The notes under the pieces: generated by a model
Databases searched by the model: none
Told to the model about the DNA's origin: nothing
The model's input: the letters and a program-made list of their open reading frames with translations, nothing else
In this document: piece after piece, positions 45,152 to 56,521 of the stretch
Layout of the letters: each line of letters opens with the position of its first letter
Position numbering within the stretch: the stretch's first letter is position 1
Position numbers and translations under genes: made by a program
Source: Auricularia sp. M13
Taxonomy: Eukaryota > Basidiomycota > Agaricomycetes > Auriculariales > Auriculariaceae
Direction: 5' to 3'
DNA: 64,000 bases
Assembly: GCA_037042915.1 (NCBI GenBank)
Contig: CM073193.1
Span: 3,162,001 to 3,226,000 of the forward strand

Positions 45152-45745
45152 CGAGCGCACTGCCCAGGGTACGCAGCCCGCGGCTCCATTCTGCTGCGCG
45201 GCTCGTGACCTCCATAGGCGTGTAGAGCCATCCAGGATTCATGTCGCTTGGTGAGCAGTCGACCCACTTTCTCCAACTCCCGGTATCTCTCACACAACAC
45301 CGCGCTTACAGTCGTTCCGCATTTGTACACTCCACTGCCAATCAACTAAGACGTACTTACTCTTAAGACCTCAGTGCGAGTGCGCAGATTATCGGGCTTT
45401 CGAGAGCGTCATTGGGTCGCATGCTCCAGACCGCGCTCGATGTAGAACACTGGCGAGGCTCGCAGGATCGTCGCGGAAAAGACCTTGATTCGCGTCGCTC
45501 GAAGAGATCCAGCAAGTGTTCAGCCCTTTCGCATGACGCGTTTGCCTCGAGGCCGCGGAGTGTCCGGCGCCATATCCGACGCCACGCTTCTGCAGGGCCC
45601 GACGAACAATGCCATCTATAGACTAGGAGAGACGTCACCGCACGTGTTGGCGAGGGATATATGGGAACCGGTCCCGCGAATCTCTCGCTCCTCAACAAAC
45701 CGTGCCTCCCTTGTTTTTTTCTGACGAACTCGACTGCGAATAGGA
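45152..45745. other. Intergenic; possible unrecognised small minus-strand gene
   Basis: On the minus strand an ATG at about 45572 opens MAPDTPRPRGKR, and a strong donor AAGA|GTAAGT lies at about 45360. A following segment reads YRELEKVGRLLTKRHESWMAL (about 45305-45243). The parts can be threaded only by guessing short introns and I recognise no protein family. I leave the region without a firm gene. Confidence 0.25.
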
Positions 45746-46966
45746 ATGAGCCCGCGCCACCGCTCGTCCCAGCATTCTCGCTCCCATTCGCTGCACCCCT
45801 CTCAGCATTCGCAGCCGCCGTCGCTGCATTCAGCGACGCGCTCTCATCACCCCTCCGTGCTTGCCGATGCCCCAGCGCGCTCCCATTATTCTGGGTCGCG
45901 GCATTCTGCTGGCGCACGACCGCCGCCCACACGCCAACGATCTTACTCTGCACCGTCTGCGTCGCGCCACGGCTCCAACGTCTATGGTGGCGCCCCGGCC
46001 GTTTACAACCCTGTTCTTCACCGACGACGATCGAACGAAGTCTTGCCCTCCGACTCCATATCCAACGTTGCGTCCATGCGCGAGGAACCGCGCGAGCGCA
46101 GCATGTACCCCGCGTCAATGCGTTCCAGACCAATGGGCACTGTGCCGCCCTTGCAGCAGCATGGAGTGATCCCAGGCGTGCATCCGACGTATCAGCAGCA
46201 CGCGTTACCGCCAGCGTCTGTGCCGATGCAACAGAGCGTGCACTCCGGCTACGGCCAGCCGACCGTCCCCGTCGCGGTGAACCATGCCACCAGCGGGACA
46301 CAATACATTCCCGCCGTGCCGTCTACCATCTACCACACCGCGGCGGGCGTGTCGTACGTGCCGTACCATAGCATGGAGGTCAATGGACAACACTTCACAT
46401 TCGCGTACCCCGTCAAGACTTCCCATGCCGCGCCCCACCTGTCGCCGCCTGCCTCGCCGCATGCGCCAGTACATCACCAGGCGCAGTACACCTATGGCAA
46501 TGTTCACCCGCGGTCGGCTTACTCGAAGAGCGCGGGGACCAGTCCGCACCGTTTTGTCCACAACGATTTCCCTCGCGACGATAGCAGTTCCGAGTACTCG
46601 GTAAGCTTTCGGTTTCAAGTCTCGCCCTGCATGCCATGCTAACCAGGTCCGATACAGAGCATGAGCAGCGGCAGTGGCCGTATAGGCCCACGAGACCCGC
46701 CGCAGCGCGGCCGAGGCAGAAGCAATGGCAATGGCAACGGCATTATGGGAAAAGTGCGCAAGATGTTCGGTCTGGGTCCTGGCGACAGCAACGAGCACTC
46801 CAGGGCCGAGGTCGAACGCGAGCACGCCAACCTCGCAGACGCCGCCTCGGTCGCGCGTTCGAGGAGCGTGCATTCCGGAGCTGCGCAGTCGCGTGGACGT
46901 TCGCTCGGTCGCGCAGAGTACGAGTTCCGGAATCCTGGCAAATGGACGCGCAATTCTTCGCGGTAG
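45746..46966 (+). CDS. Ser/His/Pro-rich low-complexity protein
   Basis: Two exons: 45746..46600 and 46658..46966 (387 aa). The start (MSPRHRSSQHSRSHSLHPSQ) is extremely rich in Ser, His and Arg. The middle is Pro/Tyr/Gln-rich (HPTYQQHALPPASVPMQQ), with one more ordered patch (GVSYVPYHSMEVNGQHFTFAYP). The last 100 residues have a basic helix (GKVRKMFGLG) and a Ser/Arg tail. The splice joins SSEYS to SMSSGSG. No domain is recognised. Composition suggests an intrinsically disordered, possibly condensate-forming protein. A similar but shorter gene lies next to it at 47480, in the same orientation, with the same two-exon plan. Confidence 0.6.
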
Positions 46967-47479
46967 AACTCGCTATCCATGGGTCTAACAACTTCAAACT
47001 TCGCTACTCTATATCTCAAACTAGACCTGCTGCTCCGCTCATCGATGACACCCGGAAACATGAATCTGCCAGCTGTATTGTATCTGTACTGTATGTGACC
47101 CATATCCCTCGACCTTTACCTCCTCTCCTTACTCAATCGCTTCAGCCAATGTATAGTAGGCCGTCCTCTCGAGCATTCACGAATTCAATCCATGAGGCAT
47201 GACGTATATATCGCGTGCGCAGGTCTTCGACAATCGTCGCGTGTGGTGGCGCGGCAAGTCAAACGCGTCATGCGAATCCCATCTCATCTCATCTTGAGCT
47301 CAGTGGCAGAGATGCTCCAATGGAGAAGGCCGCAGCCTCAATCTGCTCCATTGGCGCCCCACCCAAACCCTGAAACAAGGTGGCCGGTATAAACGCGCCT
47401 TTGTCGGAGCCGGCGTCCAGCTTTCCTTTCCTTCAAGTCTCTCAGCATCGCAAAAGTAACTCTGAACCTCCCCAGCACA
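46967..47479. other. Promoter region of the 47480 gene
   Basis: About 510 bp without a recognised gene. It ends with a CCAAT element on the minus strand (ATTGG, 47350..47354) and a TATAAA at 47388..47393. Confidence 0.5.
47388..47393 (+). promoter_or_regulatory. TATA box of the His/Pro-rich gene
   Basis: TATAAA lies 92 bp before the ATG at 47480, with an inverted CCAAT element 34 bp further upstream, followed by a pyrimidine-rich leader (CTTTCCTTTCCTTC). This is a typical strong fungal core promoter layout. Confidence 0.55.
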
Positions 47480-48174
47480 ATGTACCACCACAACCACCAC
47501 CAAAGCTCGGCCTATACGCCCTCGCCCTCGCATCATCGCCGCCGCAGCCTGACGCCGGGGCGCGTCGCGGGTGAGTTCGCGCGCGCGGTCGAGCGCGACA
47601 GGAACTTCCTCTCGCCGGAGGACGCGCTGCTGCGCCGCCCGCGCGCTCTGTCGCACTCGGCCTACTCACCGCGCCCGCACAGGCACCCGGAGAGCGTCAT
47701 GCCCCTCGCCGCGCACACGCCGACGCCGCGCCACTATCCGTCCTACATGGCGCGCGCCCCGCACTACGCGCCGCCGCCCCAGCCCATGGCCATGCCGCCC
47801 CAGCCCGCGCCGGCCGTGCAGGTCGTCCAGGTCCCCGTGCCCGTGCCCGTGCCAGTCCCCGCGGCGCCGCATGGGCTCCACGGGCAGTTCCCCGCGTCCA
47901 TGCCGGCCGACGTGTACGGCCAGGGCATGGGCATGGGGTACCCCGGTGCCGGTGGCCGCCGGCCGATGGTGAGTCGCTCGTGACCCAAGACCCGGTGCTG
48001 AGCGAAGCGCTGACGTTTTCCTGTGTGCAGATACGACGCAGCTCGTCCTGGGCGCATTTGGCGCGTGACGCGCAGCGCCTCGGCCGGGAATATGAGTATG
48101 CACGCGGCCACGGCCATGGCCACCACCATCCGCACGCAGGATACGGCGGTGTCGGAATGCCCTTCGAGCGTTGA
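47480..48174 (+). CDS. His/Pro/Met-rich low-complexity protein
   Basis: Two exons: 47480..47968 and 48031..48174 (210 aa). It starts MYHHNHHQSSAYTPSPSHHR, has a long Pro/Met/Ala/Val part (MAMPPQPAPAVQVVQ, then five Pro-Val repeats), and ends with SSSWAHLARDAQRLGREYEY and a Gly/His-rich tail (RGHGHGHHHPHAG). The intron begins GTGAGT right after RRPM. No known domain. Composition and gene plan resemble the neighbour at 45746 (disordered, His/Ser/Arg-rich, late single intron), so they may be distant tandem paralogues. A TATA box and a CCAAT element precede it, which hints at strong or regulated expression. Confidence 0.6.
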
Positions 48175-48393
48175 ACGGCCCGTGTCCTTGCGCTTTCTGC
48201 TTTGAACAACTCTATGTCCGCTGTGACCGACCAGTACTTTGCCGCGTTTCTCGCTCCTGACTCGTTTTTATGCTGCCTGTCTGTGACAACATGTACCCAT
48301 GGTACAAGTAATCCGCATTGTATAATTAGCATTCTTGTAACGTACTTTACACCCCGAACAGGTCGTAGATACCTATGTATTAATGTATTGGCT

Positions 48394-49586
48394 TCACTCG
48401 TCCATGTCGTCAGGGTCGGCAAAATCTCCTTCATCCATGTCCGCGGGCTTGGGTGGCGTCGTCAGAATGAATACGCTCAGAAAACAACGCGCGCCGAAGA
48501 CCGTACCTCTTTGGGCTCTTCATCCTCGCCGTATTGCATGGTAAAGTCAATACTGCTCAGCACGTATTCGAGCGAGTCCGAATCCGTCAGGTCGAGGGGT
48601 AGAAATGCAACGAGAGGATGGTCCTCGATCTTGACGGAATTTAAGCATGTTATGGAATGAAACGCCATGCAAACATACCAGTTGCACAATTGCACGGTTC
48701 AGCGCATGGAATTTTGGGTTTGTCACCTGCACATTTCCAGGCGCCTCAAGTAGGTAGGGATCAGGCTCTAGATATCTGCGTCAATTTAGCAAAAGCTTGT
48801 ACGGGACGCATGGGTGAGGGCATACCGCTGGACGTCTTTCTTCAGACGCGGCCCGTTTCGCGGTCCACCCGTCTCGTCTGACTTGGGGTTTACCAGGTCC
48901 ATCTTGGTCATGATGTTTATCCATGGGACCTCGAAGTTGACCATGGCAGACATTGCAGACATCACACCGCTGTCCAGTCTTAGCAAGGACTGTGCCCAGA
49001 TGGCGAGCAAGATAATACCTGAAGAACTTGTACTTGTCCTCCATAAACTGTGATTCGATCAAGTAGGTCGCGCAGGTCCGGACGCCTAATCGCGTGAGGT
49101 GCGCGACGAACTGAGGGAGCAGTGGGTGGTGCGTATACAGCTCGATCTGGCCTGCGAGCGTGTCAGCAACACCCATGTTCGATGTGAAGACGCTCAGTAC
49201 CTGGACAGTCTATGATGAGATAGTCGCTCTCATATTCGCCCAGCTCTTCCTCGAACCAGTCCATATTTTGCAGGAGATACCTGGGTCGTGCATTCGTCAG
49301 GATCGGCCGCGGCAATGCGACGCGTGCCTGACACGCACGCTCACTCGAAGCAGTATATGAGGCCGCCGTTGGGACCGTAGCCGAGCTCGGACATGACGTC
49401 CTCGAGCGAGATGAGGTCGCGGATGTCGATGCTCGGCGCGTATTCTGCGCCCGCTGGGTCAGCGGCCGGGTCGAGGTTGACGATGTGCGCGGTGCGTTTG
49501 GAGACGGTCATGTGCGTCAACAGCGCGTTGCAGAACGTCGACTTGCCCGCTCCGGCAGGGCCCGTTACCACCAGCGCGTACCGCAT
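48394..49586 (-). CDS. GPN3: GPN-loop GTPase 3
   Basis: Seven exons: 49586..49345, 49280..49201, 49151..49019, 48969..48826, 48775..48679, 48629..48507, 48447..48394 (290 aa). G1 is GPAGAGKST (residues 9-17), the switch region reads NLDPAADP, the family-defining loop is YGPNGG (about 70-75), DCPGQIEL is G3 rebuilt over a splice, and TKMDLV is G4. The acidic tail ([14 protein letters not shown]) is typical of GPN3. With GPN1 and GPN2 it helps assemble and import RNA polymerase II and III. Head to head with PYM, 84 bp between starts. Confidence 0.95.
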
Positions 49587-49670
49587 CGTCGAGGTCGCGG
49601 GGTGAAGCTGAGGTGCGGAACTGGCCGACTCTGCGCGCCAACTTGGACTGGTTCCTGTCCATTATCCATT

Positions 49671-50232
49671 ATGTCCTCGCGTGGCCCGCCGCTCTTCCCA
49701 GACACCACGGCTGCGGGCATCGCAGTCAACCCGCGCACGCTCGAGCGCGTCATTCCCGCTACAAAGCGCGCAGACGGCTCGTGCGTGCAGTTCGCGTAGG
49801 GACTGAGTTTCGCACCGCTCACCGCCAGGCCCACGCAGAGTCCGCAAAGAAATCAAGATTCGGCCTGGCTTTACGCCCGCCGAGGACATCGCCAAATTCC
49901 GTACTTCGCGCCAGGAGCAGCGGAACGCTCTGCCGAAGGGCGCTGTCGTTGGTTATACGCCACCGCCCGCGGCCGCGCCCAAGCCCTCACCTGCGCCGGC
50001 GACCAATGACGCCGGCGAAGCGCTGACTGCTGCGGCGAAGAAGAACGCAAAGCGCGCCGAGAAGCGCAAGGAGAAGCGCAAAGCCGAGCAGGCCGACTTT
50101 ATCCGCGCACAATTCGAGGGCGACGGCGGCAATGTTGCTGCAAAGGACACGTCCCCCAAAGCGGATGCCGCCGCGTCCAACAAACCACTGGACGAGCTTG
50201 CTGACAAGCTCAAAGATGTACAAGTCAGTTGA
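49671..50232 (+). CDS. PYM1: PYM, partner of Y14 and Mago
   Basis: Two exons: 49671..49780 and 49839..50232 (167 aa). The N-terminus is the Mago-Y14-binding segment: AAGIAVNPRTLERVIPATKR, then DGSVRKEIKIRPGFTP, rebuilt exactly over the splice. A Pro/Ala linker leads to a Lys/Arg/Glu-rich helix (KKNAKRAEKRKEKRKAEQ). PYM removes exon-junction complexes from spliced mRNA at the ribosome. Its presence fits the intron-rich genome. The gene ends about 170 bp before the end of FMP32, which is on the other strand. Confidence 0.9.
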
Positions 50233-50400
50233 CGGAATTTCGAGTGTTCCCACCATTGTATTATTCCATGTTTCTTGGATGTCTAGATCTAATCGCTAAG
50301 TACCCTCGTCATCATACAAGTCGCTCTTCGGCTCTCTGCTGCTGCGCCAGTTGTTTCTGTAGCTTTCTCTCCTCTTGCTGCCGTTGCCTTTCCCGCATGT

Positions 50401-51413
50401 TCAGTTCTGAGCAGGGTGTGAGGGAGGTTCGGCTGGGAATATGCACTGCGCACCCGCTACCACGATAACAATTAGGACGACGGTGCCGATGAGAGCTGGA
50501 GCAAATCGTCAGTTCATTGCACAATGAGGAGTGAGTTATCTTGCCTAGCCCTCGTCGTGTGTTGTGCCACTTGGCCTGCTCGATGACAGTTCGGATGTCG
50601 CTCAGCGCTATTTGCGCCTTGTTGCCCAAGTCCTGCACCCACGTCAAACCAGAGGGGAATATTGGACAGGAAAGACACACCTCTATAGCCATCTCAAAGG
50701 TCTTGAGTTCTGCGCGGGCATCATGCTTGCGATTGTCTATGTCAAGCTGCAGGCTACATGGACATCGTCATCAGCGGCGCTCAGCTGCTACAGAAGCACG
50801 TACTCGTTCTTCAGCGTCGCAATGTCCTCCTTCATCTTGCCATCCAGAGCCTCCGTTTCGCGGCGTAGCTGTGCTGTGGTAGTCTGGATGGTCGCGAACT
50901 CGTTGCGCGTGCGCATTGACATTTCAGTGCGAAGCTCAGACAGCGCCGCCCTGAACAAGTACGCTTGCTGCAAGTTTAGTCAATATTGTATGTCAGGTAT
51001 CATGCAGACGTTACGCGCACATTGTCCAGGTCCTTCCTGTTGAGCATCTCGGCGTTGAGTCTGTCTGTCCTGTGCACAAGCAGCGCCCGTGTGGCCTTCA
51101 TGAGGCTGCGCGCCACAGGCTCGGAGAACACGCGTCGCAGCTCGACGAAGAACTCATGGGTATGGAAAGGCGGCGTCGGGAAGGCGACCAGCGGCGGAGG
51201 CGAGGGCGACAGGAGGTTCGAACCGACCTCTGGCGGTGGCCCGCTTTGGCGTTGCTGTTGGGCGGGGACCGGCGACAGGCTGGAGCCTATATCAAATGGT
51301 GGCTTGTCATCTGCAGCGGTGTCTGCGGCGGTCGTAGAGGTGGTCGAATAACGCAGTCGCGCCCGGAACACTGGCGCTGTGCGCAACCGGGTCGCAAGTC
51401 GTGAAGCGCTCAT
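50401..51413 (-). CDS. FMP32: FMP32/MCUR1 family inner-membrane coiled-coil protein
   Basis: Five exons: 51413..51021, 50967..50800, 50746..50681, 50632..50545, 50495..50401 (269 aa). The presequence ([20 protein letters not shown]) and disordered stretch are followed by the DUF1640-type coiled coil: [70 protein letters not shown], and a single C-terminal membrane helix ([14 protein letters not shown]). Family members act in complex IV assembly, proline metabolism or calcium-uniporter regulation. The intron after exon 4 starts CTAG|GCAAGA, a GC-AG intron. One acceptor (GCCTGCAG) was chosen because it keeps the helix in phase. Confidence 0.85.
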
Positions 51414-52013
51414 CGCGAATTGACTGTCCGACGCAGGCGCTCCTCTCACCGACCCCCAAAAGTTACAACCTTACATTGCACCGGGTGCCTGTCCTGACTC
51501 CTGTCGGCTACTATCTGCTCGTGCCGCTTCAGCCATGCGGGCTTGCTCATCTAGGGCGCGGCAGCGCGGTTGCAATTGTCCAGACTCCAGAGTGAATACT
51601 CCATGCGCGTCTTGCACTCGCAGCGGCAGATAAGAACAGCTCGTGACTACCTGTCATGGTTCCACGCTTGAACACTGTCCCTGGCAATCATTGCCAACGA
51701 CAAACTGGCTATGGATGTGGCTGGTGGTCTCTGAATCACGATGCTGTGGGCACTTGGACATCTCGAGGGCACGCGCGTTCTAGTTTGGATGCTCTGGAAC
51801 ACCAAGTTCGCGGTATTACTTGTGGGAGAGGAAGCGTGGCTTGACCATGAACTACAGATACTGAACTCGTCCCGAATGTCGCCGGAGCTCCTTCTGCCGC
51901 TCCTCCCGTTATCCAAGTGGGGACGGCAGCTGTCCCTGGTTATCGCGGGATGTTTATAAACTGCCGCTGCCGGCGCGATAGGCTTCCTCTCTCTCAGTCT
52001 GAACACTGGAGTC
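51414..52013. other. Divergent intergenic, FMP32/MFS transporter
   Basis: About 600 bp with no recognised gene; an open antisense frame over the transporter start extends into it but has no support. A TATA-like box at 51953..51960 belongs to the transporter. Confidence 0.4.
51953..51960 (+). promoter_or_regulatory. TATA box of the MFS transporter
   Basis: TTTATAAA lies 54 bp before the ATG at 52014, followed by a C/T-rich leader (CTTCCTCTCTCTC). Most genes in this window show no TATA box, so its presence suggests regulated expression. Confidence 0.55.
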
Positions 52014-54452
52014 ATGTCGGTCGAAGACAGGAAGGACACGAAGCCCTCGCTCGAGTCGGACGAGAAGCACCCTGCGCGTGTCGAGGCGGCTGTTGAGAGC
52101 GTCGATGGTGACGAGGCGCTCAGACTGGTCGGCCTTGAGCGCACAGAGGTGTTCAGCGAGGAGTATAACAGGCGGCTGAGGCGCAAATTGGTGCGTGGAC
52201 AATCGCAGCACGGAGCCGGGATTTATGTTGGCTGATGGTCCCGCAGGATAAAGTCATTCCGCCCATCTGCGCCGCCGTGTACTTCACCCAATTTCTGGAC
52301 AAGACCTCGCTCAATTATGCCAGTATCATGGGTTTCCCAATAGTAGGATCGCAGTACGCGCGCGCTCATCGCGCTACCTTGTTCTGATCGAGAGAGCAGC
52401 TACAACTTGGTCTCGCTCGCATTCTACGCGGGGTTCATGGCATGTGTGCATAGTTCCATTAGGCAGAAGCTAACGGTGCATGCATAGGTATGGGAGTTTC
52501 CAACGAACTACATCTCTCAGCGGCTACGCATTGCAAAATATCTTGGTGTCAACGTCGTTCTGTGGGGAGTGGTTCTTATGTGCCACGCCGCTACAACCAG
52601 CTTCGGCGGTCTATTTGCGCTTCGATTCCTTTTGGGCATGTTGGAAAGTTGCGTCGCTCCTACGCTCGTGCTCCTCATCGGTAACGGTCTTCCCCACCTC
52701 GTATCTTGCGGCTGTCTCATATACGCTACTCAGGCATGTTCTATCGTAAAGAAGAACAGGTGATACCACTTCAGCAGTTTATTCATTTTACTGACAGTGA
52801 TACAGGGAACGCGAATTTCGTGGTTTTACTTTATGGTGAGTGGTGTCCCCTTTGAGCGTAAGCAAGTGCTAATTCAGGAAAAGAACGGCCTTACATCGGT
52901 GTTCGGGGGATTTGTCGCGTACGGCGTGTCGTTCTACAGTGGGACACGGTTTGTGTCGTACCAGATCGTATTCATCTTGCTGGGCGGCCTGGCCATCGTG
53001 GTCGGGCTCAGCGTGCTCCTCTGGCTCCCAGACTCGCCCGTGCATGCCCGCTTTTTGACGCAGGAAGAACGCATAGCAGTGCTAGAGCGCGTGCGAAATG
53101 ATCAGGGCGGCACTGAAAATAAACATTTCAAGAAGGAGCAGGTGTATGAAGCCCTGTCGGATGTCCGGACCTGGCTGATTATCTTAACGGTGCTCACGAG
53201 TGCGTCGCCACCGAAAACGCGTTGCATCATGCTAACAGTTCCTCGATAGCTAGCATCCCCAATGGCGCCTTGAGCAATTGTGCGTCGCAATACAAAATTG
53301 TCATATTTCAGATCCGATATCTGATAGCATGAAAAGTCAGCAATATCATTATAAAGGTGTGATGCGTTTGCTGCGAGTAGGCATGCATTTAACTATGGAT
53401 CGCTGTAGAGCTTTGGCTACACGTGAGCATATCCAACCTTGGACTGATAGACAGAATACTGAGCTCGTCCGGCATAGCTCGAGGCAAACCTTGATCATTT
53501 CAACACCTGGGGGCGCTATTGCGGCACTTACGACGCTCGCATGTGGATACTGGTCTGACAAGAGGGTAAATTTTTTCTGCAAAATATGGAATCTCGCTCA
53601 CAATCGCACGCAGAAGGATCGAATGATGCCCATCGTAGGGGTCATCATCCCCACTATCGTTGGTACGTCGAAATCGAGGAAAGGCGCACCTGTCGCCTAA
53701 CGACACTCAAGGCACGGCACTGCTTATTGCATTCAACGGTGACAAGAGCAAGAAGGGTGTCTTGCTCTTCGGGGCCTACCTGATTGGCACGTACGGAAGT
53801 GCCCTTTCAGTGATTTATGCCTGGAACGCCAGCAATGTTGGTGTTTACCCGCAGCTCGTTGGTCCCTGCTAACACACAGACACCGCAGACAGCAGGACAT
53901 ACGAAAAAAGTCACTATCAATTCTCTTACATTATTCTTCTTTGCAGTTGGTGAGCGTCGAGATTTAATTCTCAGGCCACAACCCAGAGCTGATTCCTTTC
54001 AGGGAATATCGTTGGCACCGAGATATTCCAGCCGAAAGAGTGCGTCAACTTGCTCCTGCTGTGAGCGACATGTCGCTAATGGTCTGGCCGGTAATGAAGC
54101 GCTCCCGGTTATATTCCCGGCAAAATCGCGAGTATGGACTGCTCTCCCTTTCATATTGCTGCGTTAATCTTGATATTGCGTGCTTTGCATAGTTGTCGTC
54201 CTCCTGACCTCACAGATATTCATTTGCTTCGTCCTGCGTTTTTGCAACCTCCGCCTCAACAAGAAGAAAGCTGCGGCGCTTGAAGCTGAAACGATAAGGC
54301 GGGGATGGAGTAGTGACGACGTCCGCAAGGAGCGCGAGCGACACGCCTTCGTAGACATGACGGACAGACAGTACGCAGTCTCCGTCGCGCTACATCATTT
54401 GAAATGGATGCTGATTGCGCACAGGAACCTATTTTTTGTTTATACCTCCTAA
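52014..54452 (+). CDS. MFS transporter, Dal5-like anion:cation symporter
   Basis: Eighteen exons: 52014..52190, 52247..52342, 52395..52439, 52488..52680, 52734..52759, 52806..52835, 52878..53199, 53250..53279, 53337..53356, 53409..53422, 53478..53565, 53614..53662, 53712..53840, 53896..53949, 54003..54039, 54100..54131, 54193..54370, 54425..54452 (515 aa). The Dal5/allantoate family pattern is present: DKTSLNYASIMG, EFPTNYISQRLR, RFLLGMLESCVAPT, GMFYRKEEQ, SIPNGALSNFSNIIIK, STPGGAIAALTT, GHTKKVTINSL, and a tail ERHAFVDMTDRQN. About 12 membrane helices. Likely uptake of an organic anion such as allantoate, nicotinate or a dipeptide. Intron 3 has a GC donor and exon 10 is 14 nt. Confidence 0.9.
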
Positions 54453-54809
54453 CGGAATCACATCCGCTTTAAGCAATGCACTGTTGGAATCCTGTGCCAT
54501 TCTCCGAGGCATTCATGGCATGGAATGATTCGCACCTGTGCTCCTGCCAAATCCGTATATGCAACCCGGCGCTATCACTCGCTTGCCTACTGCGGCACTT
54601 TGACAATTCATGCATGCTGCGGGACCCTTTCAAAGGCAGCCGAAACGTTCGGGAAAGCGATGCTGGCCCACTGCTCGCAGTAGCGACCGCGGGAAGACGT
54701 CCAATTTGCATATCCTATATATGAGGTCGCTCAGAGCCTGAGATGCCTTCACCCAGTCCCATTTCTTCTCCTTCTCTAGACATCTTCAATCTTCAAGTTT
54801 TCGTACGAC
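54453..54809. other. Promoter region of the RTA1 gene
   Basis: About 360 bp without a gene. CCAAT at 54701..54705 and TATATAT at 54716..54722 lie 88-109 bp before the RTA1 start, followed by a C/T-rich leader. Confidence 0.5.
54716..54722 (+). promoter_or_regulatory. TATA-like box before RTA1 gene
   Basis: TATATAT, 88 bp before the proposed ATG at 54810, with a CCAAT element just upstream. Confidence 0.45.
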
Positions 54810-56330
54810 ATGCAGCCAGGTCACAGTACGCTCAAATCATTGTGATTCGCTACCTTTAACGCGGAAACACTTAGTTCACCCACCACATATCCATCCTCCC
54901 AAGCCTGCAAACTTGCCCACGAGGCCGCCCCATCCCAACTACCGTTACGACGCCAGCGAGCCTGCCGCATTAATCTTCTGCGTCGTGTTTGGGGTCTGCT
55001 TCCTCGTCCACTTTGTCCAAGCGATCCGGTATCGCACACTATGGGTCTGGCCTCTACTAGTCGGACTGGCGCTGGAGACTGAGGGTTTCGCAATGAGGTA
55101 AGTATTATATGAACGCGTTATTCAATTCACTCACAAGTTCAACGTCAGGTGGTACTCGATCGTCGAGCTATGGACTTCGTGGCCATCCATAGTCCACCAA
55201 GTCAGTGTTATCATCGCACCTGCATTCATCACTGCTCAGAGTACGTCCTGCCTGTCTGAAGACCTGGAAAACACGTCTCAATGATTCTTTTGGCAGATTA
55301 CATGATGGTGGGCCGTTTGATGAGCTTTCTTGGCAAAGAATGGAGTCCTGTTTCCCATTCTTTGATCACGGTCGTGCGCCATTCTGACCAAACAGTGGGG
55401 AGGCAGTCCTAAATTGATCACAGGTATTTGTCTTCACAGACGTGATATCTATCATAACACAGTATGGCCATTCATCGCGGTCATGTCACGATGAATCTAA
55501 CTATTTTCGAAACAGAGGCTTGTCCGCGATGATGCTGGTGCGTCGTCTCATCGTGGCACTGCGATATGACATTGAAACTTCCTATGCTTCAGGATGGGCC
55601 GAATTTCCAGACCACCAAGACAGCTTTCACCATTCTTATCGCCGCATTGATTTTCCAAGTAATCATGTTTGGCATCTTCCTGGGGATTACCATCACCTTC
55701 GATCGACGCAGCAAGCAAGCCCTCGGGGACAAACGGCAACCCGTGCAAGCTCTCTTCTTTGCATTTTACATCAGCGCGTCGATGATCATCTTGCGCTCCA
55801 TCTATCGCGCACTTGGTGCGTTATGTCTATGTGCAAAGAACCTGTCCTGACACACCCGCAGAGTTCTCTACAATCAAGTTGAGCCCCACAGGTGCCACGG
55901 GCTATTCCCTCACGCACGAGGTCAGCTGTTCCTCGCGCATATGATTAGCATGAGAGCTCAGTTTTTTTCTTTTTTTACGAAGTGGCTCATCTACGTCTGG
56001 GATGCTCTGCCGATTACGGTATGTACTTCAATACCATCTAGAATGCCCCCAGTAGGCTCACCTGCGGGGTAGGTGGCAGCTGTAACCCTCGCCGTCTTCC
56101 ACGCTGGGCGTTACCTTCCGCGCAAGAAAGGCCTTCGGGTTGATGGCACTGTCGAAGAGCCGGGAAGGGGATGTCTCGGCTGCTGCAACAGGTGAGAGTC
56201 GTCCACATGCGATGCCACATTGATTGACCAAGTCAGGCCGCGTGCTGCCAAATATGATAGATATGGCGACAAGGCAGCCCTGAACAGCTCGAGGGAACAT
56301 TTGAACGTAAACCTTAGAGATATGGCTTGA
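54810..56330 (+). CDS. RTA1-like seven-helix membrane protein
   Basis: Eleven exons: 54810..54819, 54875..55097, 55149..55240, 55297..55373, 55424..55461, 55516..55537, 55593..55815, 55862..55920, 55983..56018, 56073..56191, 56237..56330 (330 aa). Helices are readable in order: AALIFCVVFGVCFLVHFVQ, LVGLALETEGFAMR, SVIIAPAFITAQNYMMVGRL, VVFVFTDVISIITQ, FTILIAALIFQVIMFGIFLG, QALFFAFYISASMIILRSIY, WLIYVWDALPIT; EFSTIKLSPTGATGYSLTHEW is the RTA1-typical loop and is split by an intron. The C-terminus is basic. RTA1 proteins are fungal-specific and linked to lipid translocation and resistance to toxic compounds. The first exon is only 10 nt with a weak donor (GTCACA), so the N-terminus is less certain. 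Confidence 0.85.
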
Positions 56331-56456
56331 GTCGCACTGACCGTTTATTTTTACATTCACATGCACGGACATTCATTCACATACCATGTTACTGGGTCAT
56401 TATTTTTGTGGGAGGCCGAGTCCTGAAGCGGTAGTTGAACAAGAACTCCGTGGCGG

Positions 56457-56521
56457 TACAGCCGTTTGCAAAAGATGCTGGACATCCGGAAATAAATGTA
56501 TATTCGGAAAGAGCCGTCCCG
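56457..56521 (+). repeat. Inverted repeat, left copy (65 bp)
   Basis: The 65 bases from TACAGCCG to CCGTCCCG recur as the reverse complement at 57061..57125 with a single mismatch. Read on the plus strand both copies encode a short Cys-containing peptide (VCKRCWTSGNKCIFGKSR here), which looks like a piece of a zinc-finger-like exon preceded by an AG acceptor (GTACAG). The flanks of the two copies are not similar. Confidence 0.9.

Noticed and set aside
45363-46301. 312-codon minus-strand frame
   Set aside because: Mostly antisense to the Ser/His-rich gene, Arg-rich composition, no coherent family.
51208-51222. tRNA T-arm-like GGTTCGAACC word
   Set aside because: It lies in FMP32 coding sequence and there is no D-arm, anticodon arm or acceptor stem around it.
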